The notes: generated by a model from the letters alone, not told the origin. Shown: positions 44,308-53,374, counted from the first letter of the stretch. The stretch is DNA of 64,000 bases from AWTP1-13 sp963827545 (GCA_963827545.1 CAWHBI010000025.1:1-64000); one strand, 5' to 3'. Made by a program: numbers and translations.

Positions 44308-45399
44308 ATGGAGCCGTCTGCAACTGACGAGGTCTTGATCCGGCGTGAAGGTCGCGCCGGGCGCATCACCATGAACCGACCGAAGGCCCTGAACGCCCTG
44401 ACCCACGCGATGGTTGGCCGGATCTGGGCAGCTCTCACGGCCTGGCAAGACGATCCAGAGGTCGAGCTGGTGGTGCTCGACGGGGCAGGAGACCGGGGGC
44501 TGTGCGCGGGCGGTGACGTGCGCACGCTCTACGAAAGTCGAACGCAGGGCTCGCACTATGCCAGGGCCTTCTGGCGCGACGAATACCGGCTCAATGCGCT
44601 GATCGGCCGCTATCCCAAACCCTACGTGGCGATCCTGGACGGCATCGTCATGGGCGGCGGCATCGGGCTGTCGGCCCACGGCAACCACCGCATCGTCACG
44701 GAGCGCTCGCGGCTCGCGATGCCGGAGACCGGCATCGGCCTCATCCCGGACGTGGGCGGAACCTGGCTGCTCTCCCGCCTCCAAACGCGACACGGCGTGC
44801 CAAAGGAGGCCGGCACGTACCTCGCCCTGACTGGGCAACAATTCGACGGGACCGCGGCTCTGGACCTCGGCTTCGCCGACGTCCTGATCATCTCGGAGCG
44901 CCTGCGTGACGCCTTAGCGGAAATGATCGCCGACGGACACCCGGACAGCGTGATGATGCGCAACAAGGCAACGATCGACGAAGCGCCCCAATCATCGCTG
45001 TTCGACTTGGCACCGGCCATCGACGCCGCGTTCCGCGGCGATCGAATCGAGGACATCACGGCGGCGCTCGAAGGCATGTCCGGCGAATGGGCAGCCAGAA
45101 CGCTCGCCGACTTGCGTACCAAATCGCCGCTCTCGCTGAAGCTCACCTTGGCCGCGCTGCGCCGCGCACGCAATCTCGGCTCGCTCGAGGAGGCTCTCAA
45201 TATGGAGTACCGCCTGACCGTACATCTCTACGAGCATGGCGAGTTTCTCGAGGGCGTTCGCGCGTTGATCGTCGACAAGGACAGGAGTCCCCGTTGGAAT
45301 CCGCCCCGGCTGGAGGATGTGACCCCCGAGATGGTCGAGGCGTTCTTCGCACCCCTGCCCGAAGACCTCGGGCTGGAGCCGGTGGCGGGGCGCGTGTAA
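44308..45399 (+). CDS. 3-hydroxyisobutyryl-CoA hydrolase-like enzyme
   Basis: A 363-residue crotonase-superfamily protein of the HIBCH type. Motifs: GLCAGGDVRTLYES (oxyanion hole 1), GIVMGGGIGLSAHGNHRIV (hole 2), MPETGIGLIPDVGGTWLLSR with the catalytic Glu and Asp, and SPLSLKLTLAALRRARNLGS. HIBCH cleaves 3-hydroxyisobutyryl-CoA in valine breakdown. A few members are hydratases, so the exact substrate is inferred. The gene stands alone on +. Confidence 0.88.
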   Translation: MEPSATDEVLIRREGRAGRITMNRPKALNALTHAMVGRIWAALTAWQDDPEVELVVLDGAGDRGLCAGGDVRTLYESRTQGSHYARAFWRDEYRLNALIGRYPKPYVAILDGIVMGGGIGLSAHGNHRIVTERSRLAMPETGIGLIPDVGGTWLLSRLQTRHGVPKEAGTYLALTGQQFDGTAALDLGFADVLIISERLRDALAEMIADGHPDSVMMRNKATIDEAPQSSLFDLAPAIDAAFRGDRIEDITAALEGMSGEWAARTLADLRTKSPLSLKLTLAALRRARNLGSLEEALNMEYRLTVHLYEHGEFLEGVRALIVDKDRSPRWNPPRLEDVTPEMVEAFFAPLPEDLGLEPVAGRV

Positions 45400-45450
45400 C
45401 GGTTGCGTTCCAACTGCTCATCCACACCGATGATGCACGGTGAACTGGGT

Positions 45451-45491
45451 CCCGACCTTCATGCCGGAGGCATGTCTTCGACATGACGGGA
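45451..45491. repeat. Short palindromic repeat ('catgccggaggcatg' type)
   Basis: The hairpin CATGCCGGAGGCATG is followed by TCTTCGACATGACGGGA, matching the inner insert found in the larger elements but without the long G/C arms. It lies between two convergent genes. Confidence 0.7.
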
Positions 45492-45518
45492 TGACGTTTG
45501 CGGCCTGGTCTCGCGCTC

Positions 45519-46584
45519 TCAACTGGCGGTCTCCTGGGCCGCGGCGTAGCGTTTGAGGGCGTCCACCCGGTCGTCGATGGAGGGGTGGGTCGAGAACAGC
45601 CCACTGAGGCGCCCGGCCACAGGGTTCTCGATGAAGAACGCCTCCATGCGCGAGGGCACATCGAAGCGCGCGTGGTTCTCGATCTTGCGCAGCGCCCGCA
45701 CCAGCGCGTCGGGGTTCTTGGTGAGCTCGGCCGAGCCCGCGTCCGCCAGGAACTCGCGCGAGCGCGACAACGCGAAACGGATCAATGTCGAGACGCCCCA
45801 GCTGATCAGGATGATTGCCACCGCGATCAGGATCGCCACGATGGCGGCGCCTCCGCCTCCCTGGCTCCGCCCGCCGGAGCGGTCGCCGCGGTCCGTGTCG
45901 CCGCCGCTCCAGCCGGTGGAGGAGTCCTGCGACTCCGACGTCCCCCACGGCTCGCGCCGCCGCGGCGTCGGCGACCAGCCGTAGGGAAAGTCCCAACCGC
46001 GGATGATGAGGTCGCCGAAGAAGGCGAAGATGCCGGCAAAGATGACCGCGATCACCATCAGCTGCGTGTCGCGATTGCGGATGTGAGTGAGCTCGTGCGC
46101 CAGCACGGCCTCCAGCTCGTCGTCGGTGAGCTTGTCGAGGAGCCCGCGCGTCACCGCCACCACGTACTGGCCCTCGCGCAGCCCCGACGCGTAGGCGTTG
46201 AGGGCCGGCGTGTCGATGATCTGCAGGGCCGGCATCGGCAGCCCGCGCGAGATGCACAGGTTCTCCAGCGCATTGTAGAGCTTGGGCGCCTCCGTGCGGG
46301 TGACGCCCTTGGCACCGGTCGCCATGCCGATCAGCGCCTGGTGCGTGAAGTAGGCGATGCCAAACCAGGCGAGCGCCGCCAGCATGGCGATGGGCCACGA
46401 GCGGCGGAACTGCCACGCGGCGCCGGCCACTATCTCGTCGAGCGTGCCGCCGTAGAACGCGCTCCAGATCAGCAGCAGCGAGAACAGCAGCGCGTGCAAC
46501 AATGCCACGAACCCGGCCAGCAGGAGCGACCGAGCGGATGCGGTTGGCCTGGATGTGGCCGTAGAGTCCGTAGGCTTGGAACAT
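45519..46584 (-). pseudogene. HtpX-like M48 membrane metalloprotease, apparent frameshift
   Basis: A 350-residue M48 peptidase with N- and C-terminal membrane helices. The zinc motif is LEAVLAHELTHIRNRD, the third ligand lies in REFLADAGSAEL, and family segments include LENLCISRGLPMPALQIIDTPALNAYASG. The N-terminus reads MFQAYGLYGHIQANRIRSV in one frame, and then LLLAGFVALLHALLF in another. Homologues run on without a break, so one base is extra near 46528-46531. LemA lies next to it, as is usual for this protease. Function may persist if the shift is a sequencing error. Confidence 0.8.
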
Positions 46585-46592
46585 TGTTGTCC

Positions 46593-46748
46593 TCTCCCTC
46601 TCCCCGCCATTCTTCCATGACGGGGAGAGGGTCATGGCGGAGCCATGCCTTCGGCATGAGGTGAGGGGCGGCCTCGAGCAGCGTCGGAGCTTTGTGCCGC
46701 CCCTCACCCTAGCCCTCTCCCCATGCCGGAAGAGGCATGGGGAGAGGG
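46593..46748. repeat. Modular palindromic element in the M48-lemA gap
   Basis: Outer CCTCTCCCTCTCCCCG.. is followed by an inner hairpin CATGGCGGAGCCATG, GGTGAGGGGCGGC, a loop, GCCGCCCCTCACCCTAGCCC and TCTCCCCATGCCGG..AGGCATGGGGAG. It is the same class as 61001-61146. Confidence 0.85.
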
Positions 46749-46759
46749 GACCTCTCCAC

Positions 46760-47326
46760 CTAGAACTTCACCTGCGGCGCCGTCTCAACGGCCTTGCGCT
46801 CGCCTGCCTCGAGGTTGAAAAACTCCTGCGCGGAGAAGCCCATCGACTGGGCGAACAGCACGGCCGGGAAGGCCTCGCGCGTGGCGTTGTACTCGGCTGC
46901 GGCGTTGTTGAAGAAGCGGCGCGCGGCGGCGATCTTGTTCTCCAGGTCGGACAGCTCGCCCTGCAGCTGCTGGAAGTTCTGGTTGGCCTTCAGGTCCGGA
47001 TAGGCCTCGGCCAGTGCGAAAATCTGCCGCAACGCGCCCTGCAGCGCGCCCTCGGCGGCGGCTTGCGCGGCCGGCCCCTGGGCGCTCACCGCTGCGTTGC
47101 GAGCCTTGATGACAGCCTCCAGCGTTCCCTTCTCGTGTGCCGCATAGCCCTTTACGGTCTCGACCAGGTTGGGCACCAGGTCGTGGCGCTGCTTGAGCTG
47201 CACGTCGATGTCGGAGAAGGCCTGGCGGCAGCGCTGGCGCAGCGACACCAGGCCGTTGTAGGTCATGATCAGCCAAAGGCCGACCAGCACGAGAAGCCCC
47301 AGAATGATCCAGCCGGCGGTGCCCAT
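46760..47326 (-). CDS. LemA family protein
   Basis: LemA, 188 residues. One N-terminal helix (GWIILGLLVLVGLWLIMTYN) is followed by a four-helix bundle: LVSLRQRCRQAFSDIDVQLKQRHDLVPNLVETVKGYAAHEKGTLE and, later, ANQNFQQLQGELSDLENKIAAARRFFN. The short C-terminal end lacks additional domains. LemA and an M48 protease form a common gene pair, consistent with the neighbour. The role is likely in envelope homeostasis, mechanism unknown. Confidence 0.93.
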   Translation of the reverse strand: MGTAGWIILGLLVLVGLWLIMTYNGLVSLRQRCRQAFSDIDVQLKQRHDLVPNLVETVKGYAAHEKGTLEAVIKARNAAVSAQGPAAQAAAEGALQGALRQIFALAEAYPDLKANQNFQQLQGELSDLENKIAAARRFFNNAAAEYNATREAFPAVLFAQSMGFSAQEFFNLEAGERKAVETAPQVKF

Positions 47327-47490
47327 GTGCTTTCCTCCATTCCTGAACCTGGCGCTGTGGCAGAAGCATAACGCCGCAAACCCATTATCGCCGAGGATGC
47401 GTTTGAATTGAGGGGCCTTGCATAGCTTCGGTTACTGACCGACAAATCACGCCCGCCGCATTCCCCTGCCGCCAACCCAGGCCGATCGAC

Positions 47491-47781
47491 ATGCCAAGTG
47501 CCAATTTCCTCACCTATTGGTATCTGCACGCGCCCAGCCTCATTTTGGCGGCGCTGATCTATCTGCTCCTCGGCCGCCTCGTCCTGTCCTTCCTCCTCGA
47601 TGCCGGCAGTATTGTCATGCGTGTCGTCCACGCGATCACGCATCCGGTCGTCGCGGTGGTGGGCGCCATCACGCCGCGTATCGTTCCGCCGGCGGGCGTC
47701 ATCGTTTGTGCCATTGTCTGGCTGCTGGCCGCCCGCATCACGCTATTCATGGGCGCGATGGCCAGGGGCGTGCGGCTATAG
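47491..47781 (+). CDS. YggT-like small membrane protein
   Basis: A 96-residue protein with two hydrophobic helices, LILAALIYLLLGRLVLSFLL and VIVCAIVWLLAARITLFM, joined by VVHAITHPVVAVVGAITPRIVPP. This spacing matches the YggT/Ycf19 motif ('..TDP.L.P.R..LP..G.D') in reduced form. It is probably in the inner membrane. The next ORF starts 16 bases after the stop. The family call is tentative. Confidence 0.6.
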   Translation: MPSANFLTYWYLHAPSLILAALIYLLLGRLVLSFLLDAGSIVMRVVHAITHPVVAVVGAITPRIVPPAGVIVCAIVWLLAARITLFMGAMARGVRL

Positions 47782-47797
47782 CCAGCTTGGGGGGATC

Positions 47798-48136
47798 GTG
47801 TATCAAACTCAAAGCCCTGCGGCACTCGGGACACGCGCCCTACTGCTGACGGCGACCGGCGCAGTGGCGCTCTTCAACGGTACCACCCTGTCCCCGTTCT
47901 TCGACCCCGTCGCCTACATCTTGTATCTGGCCTCGCGCGGCTATCCGCTGGTCAATCCGGCCCGCCTGTTCTATGTGACGCCGCTGGCGATTGCTGCCTT
48001 GACGGTGCTGATCGCCGGCATACCGGCTGCCATCTACGAGCGCATCCGCGGCCTCAAAGCGAGCACGGTCGTCTCGCTTGGCATCTGGCTGGTGGCCACG
48101 GTGCTGCTGAGCCTGCCTACGATCATGCGAATGTGA
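47798..48136 (+). CDS. Three-helix membrane protein, unknown
   Basis: A 112-residue protein starting at a GTG with TTGGGGGGATC upstream. Hydrophobic segments are TRALLLTATGAVALFNGT, VTPLAIAALTVLIAGIPAAIYE and TVVSLGIWLVATVLLSLPTI. The first loop DPVAYILYLASRGYPLVNP is conserved-looking, but no family is recognised. It probably forms an operon with the YggT-like gene. A module X/Y repeat follows the stop. Confidence 0.6.
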   Translation: MYQTQSPAALGTRALLLTATGAVALFNGTTLSPFFDPVAYILYLASRGYPLVNPARLFYVTPLAIAALTVLIAGIPAAIYERIRGLKASTVVSLGIWLVATVLLSLPTIMRM

Positions 48137-48157
48137 GCAGCGATTGAGGCGGCGCCT

Positions 48158-48288
48158 CGAGAGCAGGATCGCTTCGGATTGACGACCTTGCCCAAATCGT
48201 GACGTGGCGGCCGAAGCGTGAATCCTGCTTGAGAGCAATTACGTTCCATGATCGAAGCGAAGCGCTTCGATCAGAAACGATCTTGCTC
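48158..48288. repeat. Composite palindromic repeat, modules Y+X (inverted copy)
   Basis: Read on +, it begins GAGAGCAGGATCGCTTCGGATT (module Y inverted) and ends GATCGAAGCGAAGCGCTTCG..ATCTTGCTC (module X inverted). It is the reverse complement of the arrangement at 55967-56116, with a similar middle (GTGACGTGGCGGCCGAAGCG). Confidence 0.85.
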
Positions 48289-48303
48289 GGGCCAACCAAC
48301 GAT

Positions 48304-49239
48304 TCACTGCTTGGCCGGCGCCACCGCGACCTGCGGCGTCCAGCCCGCGGACGTACCGTCCGTCAAGGGGCCCCTGAGATTGGGGCGCTTGGCCGCCGCC
48401 TTGGCCACATTGGCTGGAGCCGGCGAGGCGGCCGGAGCCGGTTGCGGATCGAGCATGACGATGCGCCGCACGTAGTCCACGTTCGCCGCCGCGTTGTCCA
48501 CGGACTGGTTGCTGGCCGCGGCGAGCCGCGCCTCGTCGTACCTGCCCTGCAGGCCGAGGACGAGGGCCAGATTCTGGCTCACGCGGGTGTCCTGTCCGGC
48601 CGCTGATGCGGCGCGCTTGAGGAGCGGCTCGGCCTTGTCCGGGTGGCCCTCCATGGCATGCGCCAGCGCCAGGTTGTTGAGCACCGAAGCCTGGTCGGGG
48701 GCGAGCGCCAGCGCCCGCTCGTAGAGCGGGATGGCGTCGCGGTATTGGCCCTGCTTGGCCAGCACCGTGCCGCGGGCCGAAATCACGCGCCAGTCCGGGT
48801 TGGTCGGGTCGTCGGCCTGCTCCAGCAGCCTCTGGGCCACGCTCACCTGGTCGAACTCCAGCGCCAGCCGGCCGTACTCGCTGTTGAGGCCGCGATGGCC
48901 AGGATGGAATAGCGAGGTCTGTTGCAGCACCGCCAGCGCCTGGCGCTTCTCGCCCATGGCCTTCAGATTGCGGGCATAGTTCAGGGCGCCCTGGGCGTCC
49001 TTCGGGTTCTTGGCGAACTCCTTGCCCCAGTACTCCGTCGCCTTTGCCAGCTCCTCTTTGGTGTTGCTGGAGGGGGCCTTGGCGGCCTCGCTCTTGGGCA
49101 GCGATGCGGGCGCGAGGTCGAGTTGTCCGGGGCTCAATTGCGAGCAGGCGCCCGTGGCCATGCACAGGAAAGCGGCTGCCAGAGCACCAGTGAAATTGCG
49201 CGGCGATCCAACCGCGTTGGATGTGCCAGCCTCGGTCAT
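48304..49239 (-). CDS. tadD: TadD-like TPR lipoprotein
   Basis: A 311-residue protein with a lipoprotein signal (AAAFLCMATGAC) and a run of tetratricopeptide repeats from about residue 65 to 250: ATEYWGKEFAKNPKDAQGALNYARNLKAMGEKRQALAVL, QYRDAIPLYERALALAPDQASVLNNLALAHAMEG, TRVSQNLALVLGLQGRYDEARL. This layout matches TadD, the pilotin-like lipoprotein of Tad secretins. It lies about 10 kb from the rest of the tad locus. The C-terminus after residue 260 is Pro/Ala-rich. I chose ATG 49239 over the longer start. A general TPR lipoprotein is the alternative. Confidence 0.8.
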   Translation of the reverse strand: MTEAGTSNAVGSPRNFTGALAAAFLCMATGACSQLSPGQLDLAPASLPKSEAAKAPSSNTKEELAKATEYWGKEFAKNPKDAQGALNYARNLKAMGEKRQALAVLQQTSLFHPGHRGLNSEYGRLALEFDQVSVAQRLLEQADDPTNPDWRVISARGTVLAKQGQYRDAIPLYERALALAPDQASVLNNLALAHAMEGHPDKAEPLLKRAASAAGQDTRVSQNLALVLGLQGRYDEARLAAASNQSVDNAAANVDYVRRIVMLDPQPAPAASPAPANVAKAAAKRPNLRGPLTDGTSAGWTPQVAVAPAKQ

Positions 49240-49351
49240 GTCGTCCCCCACGCGCGCGAAAAGCGCGCGAATCACCAAGGGCGATCTTCTGGGACGGCCG
49301 TCAACAAAGTCTTAAGAAGGATTAACTGCCGTATAATATAGGGTGGGCCGC

Positions 49352-50002
49352 TCAGGCCACGCCTGTCTCCTTCCGCGCCCCCCGCTCCCATTCGGCCATC
49401 GCGGGCAGGGCGAACAGTGCTTCCACGTAGGCCTGCGCGAGCCCGTCGTCGCCGTAGTCGGCGAGGTCCGGCAGGTAGGTGCGAAACCTGGACGCGACGG
49501 GCGCGTACATGGCATCCGCCGCCGAGAAGCGCCCGAGCAGGAACGGTCCGCCACTCTCGTGCCGGCTGCGGCAGTCATGCCAGATGGCAACGATGCGCCG
49601 CACATCGGTCGCCACCCGCTCCGGCAGGCTCGCCTTCGGTGCACGGCCGAGGAAGTCCATCGGGCAGTGCTCGCGCAGCGCCTGAAAGCCCGAGTGCATC
49701 TCCGCCGCGGCAGACCTGGCCAGCGCGCGCGCCGGCGCGGTGTCAGGCCACAGCCCGGCCTCGGAGTGGGTCTCGGCGAGGAACTCCAGGATGGCGAGGC
49801 TGTCCCAGATGACGCGCCCCTCCACCAGCAGCGCCGGCACCTTGCCCGAGGGCGAATGGTGCAGGATCTGCGCCTTCGCGTCGGGGGCGCGCAGGTCGAC
49901 GTTGATCTCGCCGAAGCCGATGCCGGCATGCTGCATGGCAAGCCACGGCCGCAGGCTCCAGCTCGAGGTGTTCTTGTTGCCGATCACCAGCCGATAGCGC
50001 AT
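49352..50002 (-). CDS. Glutathione S-transferase family protein
   Basis: A 216-residue GST. It starts RLVIGNKNTSSWSLRPWLAMQHAG, a pattern of the zeta/YfcF-like group with SSWS as the likely active site, then GKVPALLVEGRVIWDSLAILEFLAE and, in the helical half, FSAADAMYAPVASRFRTY. The substrate is unknown; these are often annotated as cytosolic detoxification enzymes. The second GST-fold gene cluster in this window is at 14.6-16.6 kb. It is divergent from the M17 aminopeptidase gene. Confidence 0.88.
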   Translation of the reverse strand: MRYRLVIGNKNTSSWSLRPWLAMQHAGIGFGEINVDLRAPDAKAQILHHSPSGKVPALLVEGRVIWDSLAILEFLAETHSEAGLWPDTAPARALARSAAAEMHSGFQALREHCPMDFLGRAPKASLPERVATDVRRIVAIWHDCRSRHESGGPFLLGRFSAADAMYAPVASRFRTYLPDLADYGDDGLAQAYVEALFALPAMAEWERGARKETGVA

Positions 50003-50130
50003 GCGCCCACCCCAAAAAATCCTGTTCCACAGCCGCCGTTTGAGCGGGAATTGTCATTCCAGAGCGGGCCGCGGATAATGCCGCGAATGCACCCCGCGGT
50101 GGCCCCGCTCCTCCTGTCACGATCCAACCC

Positions 50131-51564
50131 ATGCCGGCAAGAGAGAAGAACAGGACTGCGTCAGAGGCAGCCGCCGTCCTGGCACCCGCCGACGGCAAGA
50201 AGAAATCCGTTCCGATCTGGCTCGCCCGCGATCCCCGCTGGGTCGAGGAGGCCCAGCTCACGGCCATGCAAAAGGCATGGGTGCAGGGGCAAGGCTTCAA
50301 AGGCACCGGCAAAAAACACCTGCTGCTCCCCGGGGCCGACGGCACACTCGCTGGCGTCGTGCTGGGTCTCGGCGTGGCGCGTGCCGGCGACCCCATGGAC
50401 AGGGCCGAGATCGCCGTGGGGCTGCTGCCCAGCCTGGCGCCAGCCGGCCTCTATCACCTGGCCAGCGGCGTCGAGGATCCCGGACTGGCGGCCGTCGCCT
50501 GGGGGCTCGGCGCCTATCGCTTCCGGCGCTACAAGTCGGGCAACGGCGAGGAGCCGGCCCAGCTCAGGCTACCGCGCGGCGCCGACCTGGAGCTCGCTCT
50601 CGCCACGGTCGAGGCCGTCTGGCTGGGTCGCGACCTCATCAACACGCCGGCGAGCGACCTGGGCCCGGAAGAGCTCGAGTCCGCCGCGCGCCAGCTGGCC
50701 AAGCGGCACGGCGCCAGCGTCACGAGCATCGTCGGCGACGATCTGGAGGCCAAGAACTTCCCGATGATCCACGCCGTCGGCCGGGCCAGCGACCGCCCGC
50801 CCCGACTGATCGAGCTCACCTGGGGCAAGGCCTCCGCCCCGCGTGTCACGCTGGTCGGCAAGGGCGTCTGCTTCGACACCGGCGGCCTCGACCTCAAGCC
50901 CGCCAGCGCCATGCTGATCATGAAGAAGGACATGGGTGGGGCGGCTGCGGCGCTGGCGCTGGCCCACATGGTGATGGCGGGCAAGCTCGATCTGCGGCTG
51001 CGCGTGCTCATCCCGGCGGTCGAGAACAGCGTGGCCGGCAACGCCTTCCGCCCGGGCGACATCCTCACAAGCCGCGCGGGCAGCACCGTGGAGATCGGCA
51101 ACACCGATGCCGAGGGACGCCTCGTGCTCGCCGATGCGCTGGCGCTCGCAGACGAAGAGCGGCCGGACCTCCTCATGAGCTTTGCCACGCTCACGGGCGC
51201 CGCCCGCACCGCCCTGGGACCGGAGCTGCCGGCGTTCTACACCGACGACAGCGCCTTCGCCGCCGACGTCGCCGCAGCGGGCAATCGCGTCGGCGATCCG
51301 GTGTGGCGCATGCCGTTCTGGACCGGCTACGAAGGCACGCTGGACAGCCAGGTCGCCGACATGAACAACGTCTCGGAGGGCCCCTTCGCCGGCTCGGTGA
51401 CGGCCGCCCTGTTCCTGCGCCGCTTCGTCAAGCAAGCCCGCTGCTTTGCCCATTTCGATCTCTACGCTTGGCGCCAGGCGCCCAAGCCGCTCGGGCCCAA
51501 GGGCGGCGAGGTGCAGGTCGCGCGCGCCATGTTCGAGGTGCTGCGCACGATGGGCAGACGCTGA
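50131..51564 (+). CDS. M17 leucyl aminopeptidase family protein
   Basis: A 477-residue di-zinc aminopeptidase. The catalytic Lys and metal Asp are in VGKGVCFDTGGLDLKPASAMLIMKKDMGG, and the signature NTDAEGR is in VEIGNTDAEGRLVLADALAL. The N-terminal domain (residues 1-150) is shorter and divergent from PepA, as in many alphaproteobacterial M17 paralogues. It cleaves N-terminal residues from peptides in the cytosol. The stop is 20 bases before the NlpC/P60 gene, and the pair recurs in Rhizobiales. Confidence 0.92.
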   Translation: MPAREKNRTASEAAAVLAPADGKKKSVPIWLARDPRWVEEAQLTAMQKAWVQGQGFKGTGKKHLLLPGADGTLAGVVLGLGVARAGDPMDRAEIAVGLLPSLAPAGLYHLASGVEDPGLAAVAWGLGAYRFRRYKSGNGEEPAQLRLPRGADLELALATVEAVWLGRDLINTPASDLGPEELESAARQLAKRHGASVTSIVGDDLEAKNFPMIHAVGRASDRPPRLIELTWGKASAPRVTLVGKGVCFDTGGLDLKPASAMLIMKKDMGGAAAALALAHMVMAGKLDLRLRVLIPAVENSVAGNAFRPGDILTSRAGSTVEIGNTDAEGRLVLADALALADEERPDLLMSFATLTGAARTALGPELPAFYTDDSAFAADVAAAGNRVGDPVWRMPFWTGYEGTLDSQVADMNNVSEGPFAGSVTAALFLRRFVKQARCFAHFDLYAWRQAPKPLGPKGGEVQVARAMFEVLRTMGRR

Positions 51565-51584
51565 CAGACACGAGAGCACGGACC

Positions 51585-52454
51585 TTGAACACGACACCTC
51601 TCGATCCTCGGCGACACGCCTTCCGCGACGACCTCGCGGCCGAGGAGTTGCGCGGCAAGGTGACGGCCCCGCGCTATGTCGCAGGCGAGGTGCGCCAGGT
51701 TGTACATTCAGCCACGCCGCTCCGCGGCAGGCCCGATGCGCGCCAGAGCTGGACCAGCGAGGTGCTCTATGGCGAGCACGTCATCGTCTACGACGAGAGA
51801 GACGGCTGGGCCTGGGTGCAGCTAGCGCGCGATGGCTATGTCGGCTACCTGCGCAGCGGCTCGCTCTCGCCGCAGGTGAAGGCGCCCACCCACAGGGTGC
51901 GCGCGCTCAGCACCTTCCTCTACACGTCACCCGACATCAAAGCCCCGCCCTGGCTGCCCCTCTGCATGACAGCCGCGCTCAGCGTGGTGCAGGCCGGCGC
52001 CACCTTCGCCAGGCTCGCCGACGGCAGCTTCGTGCCGACGCGCCACATCGCCGAGCTGGGCCGCAACGCGCCCGATTTCGTCGCCGTCGCCGAGCGTTTC
52101 CTCGGCGTGCCTTATCTGTGGGGCGGCAAGACGCGGCTGGGGCTCGATTGCTCCGGGCTGGTGCAGGTAGCCATGAGCGCCGCCGGATTGGACTGCCCGC
52201 GCGACAGCGACATGCAGCAGGCAGAGCTCGGCGGCAACGTCAGGGTCCATGCCGATCTCGACGGGCTGGAGCGTGGCGATCTCGTGTTCTGGAAGGGCCA
52301 CATGGGGATCATGACCGACGCCTTCCTGCTTCTGCACGCCAACGCCCACCACATGGCCGTCGCCATCGAGCCGCTGCGGGCCGCGGTCGATCGCATCGCG
52401 CGCAGCGGCCTGGCCGTCACGGCCATCAAGCGCCTCGAGGCCAAGTCCGCGTGA
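51585..52454 (+). CDS. NlpC/P60 (C40) cell-wall hydrolase with SH3 domains
   Basis: A 289-residue protein. N-terminal bacterial SH3-like regions (YVAGEVRQVVHSATPLRGRP..GWAWVQLARDGYVGYL, then TFLYTSPDIKAPP) lead to the C40 domain: FLGVPYLWGGKTRLGLDCSGLVQ with catalytic Cys, and GDLVFWKGHMGIM with the His. It splits gamma-D-Glu-meso-Dap links in peptidoglycan. No signal peptide is visible, so export or recycling function is open. The start is a TTG (51585), and no better codon is in frame nearby. Confidence 0.9.
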   Translation: MNTTPLDPRRHAFRDDLAAEELRGKVTAPRYVAGEVRQVVHSATPLRGRPDARQSWTSEVLYGEHVIVYDERDGWAWVQLARDGYVGYLRSGSLSPQVKAPTHRVRALSTFLYTSPDIKAPPWLPLCMTAALSVVQAGATFARLADGSFVPTRHIAELGRNAPDFVAVAERFLGVPYLWGGKTRLGLDCSGLVQVAMSAAGLDCPRDSDMQQAELGGNVRVHADLDGLERGDLVFWKGHMGIMTDAFLLLHANAHHMAVAIEPLRAAVDRIARSGLAVTAIKRLEAKSA

Positions 52455-52511
52455 CAACGCCGACTGAGGGCTCGTGGCGCAGGCAGTGACCCAAACCTCT
52501 TACGGTCTCGG

Positions 52512-53345
52512 CTATTTGGCCTCGCGCGTTGCCCGCCACGCGGCTTGCTTGCCGCCGGTCTTGCGGCTCCCCTCGATGGCATCGCCGCTCACCCGCGCCG
52601 CGTATCGAGTGCCTCCAGCCGTGAAGGTGATCTCATCGCCCTTCAACTTGCCCTTCATGATCGGCGCGACGACGTTGCCGGAACTGAGCGTGCCGGTGAC
52701 CATCTGGTACTTCTGCTTGAGCTCGAGCTTGCCCTCGGGGAGTTGCCACGTGCCATCCACCTTCGCCGGTACGATCCAGAGGAAAGCCTCACAGAATTGG
52801 GAGCATTTCCTGGGGGCGCTCACCGTCTGGTCCGGCTTCCAATCCCCCATGTCGAACGAATTCGACACCACGCGGGTGCCGGGCTTCATGTTCAGGATCG
52901 TGGGTCGAAGCTTGACGTTGAGATCGGGGAGGAGGAACAGGGTGAGGACCGTCGCCTGCGAGAAATCGCTCTCGAAGATGTCCCCCTTCACAAACGTGAC
53001 CTTGTCACCGAGGCCAGCCTTGGCCGCGTTCCGCTTCGACAGCTCGACCATCTCGGGGTTGTATTCGATGCCGAGCGCCTTGGCGCCGCGCTGCGCCGCC
53101 GTGATCACCGTGCGGCCGTCGCCCGAACCCAGGTCGATCACATAGTCGTTCGGCATGACCTTGGCCATGTTCAGCATCTTGTCCACCAGCGCCTGCGCGC
53201 TCGGCACCCAGACGACGTCTTTTCCCTCTTGCCCCACCTGCGGCTTGTATTTCTTCGCAGGCTGCGCCAGCGCGACGCTGCAGGTTGCGATCGCCGCAAG
53301 GCAGAGCGCCGCCAGCGATCGGGGGAGGGACTGCGACAGCTGCAT
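52512..53345 (-). CDS. Periplasmic SAM-methyltransferase-like protein
   Basis: A 277-residue protein. A signal peptide (LAALCLAAIATCSVALA) is followed by a class I methyltransferase fold: YVIDLGSGDGRTVITAAQRGAKALGIEYNPE, VTFVKGDIFESDFSQATVLTLFLLPDLN and TRVVSNSFDMGDW. A C-terminal beta-rich tail of about 100 residues (PEGKLELKQKYQMVTGTLSSG..ISGGTRYAARVSG-like) is not part of the core fold. A methyltransferase with an export signal is unusual since SAM is cytosolic; the signal may be an anchor. The start ATG 53345 has TTGGAGAAAGC before it. Confidence 0.8.
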   Translation of the reverse strand: MQLSQSLPRSLAALCLAAIATCSVALAQPAKKYKPQVGQEGKDVVWVPSAQALVDKMLNMAKVMPNDYVIDLGSGDGRTVITAAQRGAKALGIEYNPEMVELSKRNAAKAGLGDKVTFVKGDIFESDFSQATVLTLFLLPDLNVKLRPTILNMKPGTRVVSNSFDMGDWKPDQTVSAPRKCSQFCEAFLWIVPAKVDGTWQLPEGKLELKQKYQMVTGTLSSGNVVAPIMKGKLKGDEITFTAGGTRYAARVSGDAIEGSRKTGGKQAAWRATREAK

Positions 53346-53374
53346 GCTTTCTCCAATCAACGGCCGGGATTTGC

